DNA of 5,363 nt. Origin: Shinella sp. GTDB taxonomy: Bacteria > Pseudomonadota > Alphaproteobacteria > Rhizobiales > Rhizobiaceae. The stretch lies in contig QFQX01000097.1 in NCBI GenBank assembly GCA_003248775.1, forward strand, positions 1-5,363. The letters are read 5' to 3'. This document shows, one piece after another, positions 4,792-5,363 of this stretch (its first letter is position 1; each line of letters begins with the position of its first letter). The notes beneath the pieces were generated by a model, which saw nothing but the letters and a program-made list of their open reading frames with translations, was not told the DNA's origin and searched no databases. The position numbers and the translations under genes are program-made.

Positions 4792-5363
4792 TCAGACGCG
4801 ACGCTCGACCATCATCTTCTTGATTTCCGCGATCGCCTTGGCCGGGTTCAGCCCCTTCGGGCAGGCCTGCGCGCAGTTCATGATGGTGTGGCAGCGATAA
4901 AGCCGAAAGGGATCTTCCAGATTGTCGAGGCGTTCGCCCTTGGCTTCGTCGCGGCTGTCGATCAGCCAGCGATAAGCCTGCAGCAGGACGGCGGGACCGA
5001 GGTAACGGTCGCCATTCCACCAGTAGCTCGGACAGGAGGTCGAGCAGCAGGCGCACAGAATGCACTCGTAGAGGCCATCGAGTTTCAGACGATCCTCGTG
5101 ACTCTGCTTCCATTCCTTGGCCGGCGGCGGAGAGACCGTCTTCAGCCATGGCTCGATCGAGCGGTGCTGGGCGTAGAAGTTGGTCAGATCCGGAACGAGG
5201 TCCTTGACCACCGGCATATGCGGCAGCGGATAGACCTTCACGGTACCGTTGATCTCTTCCATGCCCTTGGTGCAGGCGAGCGTGTTGGTGCCGTCGATGT
5301 TCATCGCGCAGGAACCGCAGATGCCTTCGCGGCAGGAGCGGCGCAGCGTCAGCGTCGGGTCGA
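4792..5363 (-). CDS. sdhB: Succinate dehydrogenase iron-sulfur subunit, partial (5' end missing)
   Basis: Iron-sulfur subunit of complex II; it passes electrons from the flavin of SdhA to quinone at the cytoplasmic face of the inner membrane. 189 residues are visible; rhizobial SdhB is about 259, so some 70 N-terminal residues lie past the right edge. The frame runs through the edge, so the ATG at 5304 is internal. All ligands for the three clusters in this part are present: [2Fe-2S] in SCREGICGSCAMN (visible-fragment cysteines 10, 15, 18) plus C30 in LACTKG; then CILCACCSTSCP and CHTIMNCAQACPKGLNP, giving [4Fe-4S] at C100, C103, C106, C167 and [3Fe-4S] at C110, C157, C163 by comparison with E. 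coli SdhB. PSYWWNGDRYLGP contains the conserved tryptophans near the quinone site. The protein ends MMVERRV. sdhCDA would lie upstream, outside the window. A hairpin follows the stop. Confidence 0.97.
   Translation of the reverse strand, partial: DPTLTLRRSCREGICGSCAMNIDGTNTLACTKGMEEINGTVKVYPLPHMPVVKDLVPDLTNFYAQHRSIEPWLKTVSPPPAKEWKQSHEDRLKLDGLYECILCACCSTSCPSYWWNGDRYLGPAVLLQAYRWLIDSRDEAKGERLDNLEDPFRLYRCHTIMNCAQACPKGLNPAKAIAEIKKMMVERRV

Noticed and set aside
4748..5149. 133-codon minus-strand frame overlapping sdhB
   Set aside because: It is a shifted reading of sdhB; the sdhB frame has all the iron-sulfur cysteines.
4792..5304. sdhB starting at the ATG at 5304
   Set aside because: The frame continues upstream to the window edge and encodes the conserved SCREGICGSC cluster motif, so that ATG is an internal methionine.
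1..5363. Search for mobile elements, CRISPR arrays, tRNA or rRNA genes, toxin-antitoxin or defence genes
   Set aside because: None seen: all six genes are recognisable housekeeping or envelope genes with uniform strand and codon use, and the gaps are short and contain only regulatory-type sequence.

Overview
The window looks like chromosomal DNA from an alphaproteobacterium of the order Rhizobiales, most likely family Rhizobiaceae (Rhizobium, Agrobacterium or Ensifer type). The reasons are GC-rich coding sequence, a 320-residue LDH-like malate dehydrogenase followed by sucC and sucD in the rhizobial order mdh-sucC-sucD, and a lipoprotein that resembles Brucella Omp19. The genus cannot be fixed by reading alone. 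All genes lie on the minus strand, so in transcription order the window runs from right to left.

From right to left: (1) the 3' two thirds of sdhB, the iron-sulfur subunit of succinate dehydrogenase, ending at 4792; its 5' end is cut by the window edge. (2) A 203-bp gap with a strong RNA hairpin just after sdhB and a good candidate promoter for the next gene. (3) An Omp19/Inh-family outer-membrane lipoprotein gene, about 175 codons. (4) zapE, an AFG1-type P-loop ATPase, 66 bp further on, with a small hairpin that covers its ribosome binding site. (5) A 178-bp gap, AT-rich in its zapE-proximal half and full of short repeats, which probably holds the promoter and operator of the next operon. 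(6) mdh, sucC and sucD with gaps of 33 and 17 bp, clearly one operon; sucD is cut by the left edge after 146 codons.

Functionally the window is a TCA-cycle block. Succinyl-CoA synthetase (SucCD) makes succinate, succinate dehydrogenase (SdhB with SdhCDA, expected beyond the right edge) oxidises it to fumarate at the membrane, and Mdh turns malate into oxaloacetate. ZapE and the Omp19-like lipoprotein sit between the sdh and mdh-suc units and are not TCA enzymes.

I found no mobile element, CRISPR array, RNA gene or undescribed multi-gene system. The items worth a second look are regulatory: the repeat cluster before mdh, the hairpin after sdhB, and the hairpin over the zapE ribosome binding site. 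The two long plus-strand open frames (opposite sucC and zapE) are best explained as codon-bias shadows.
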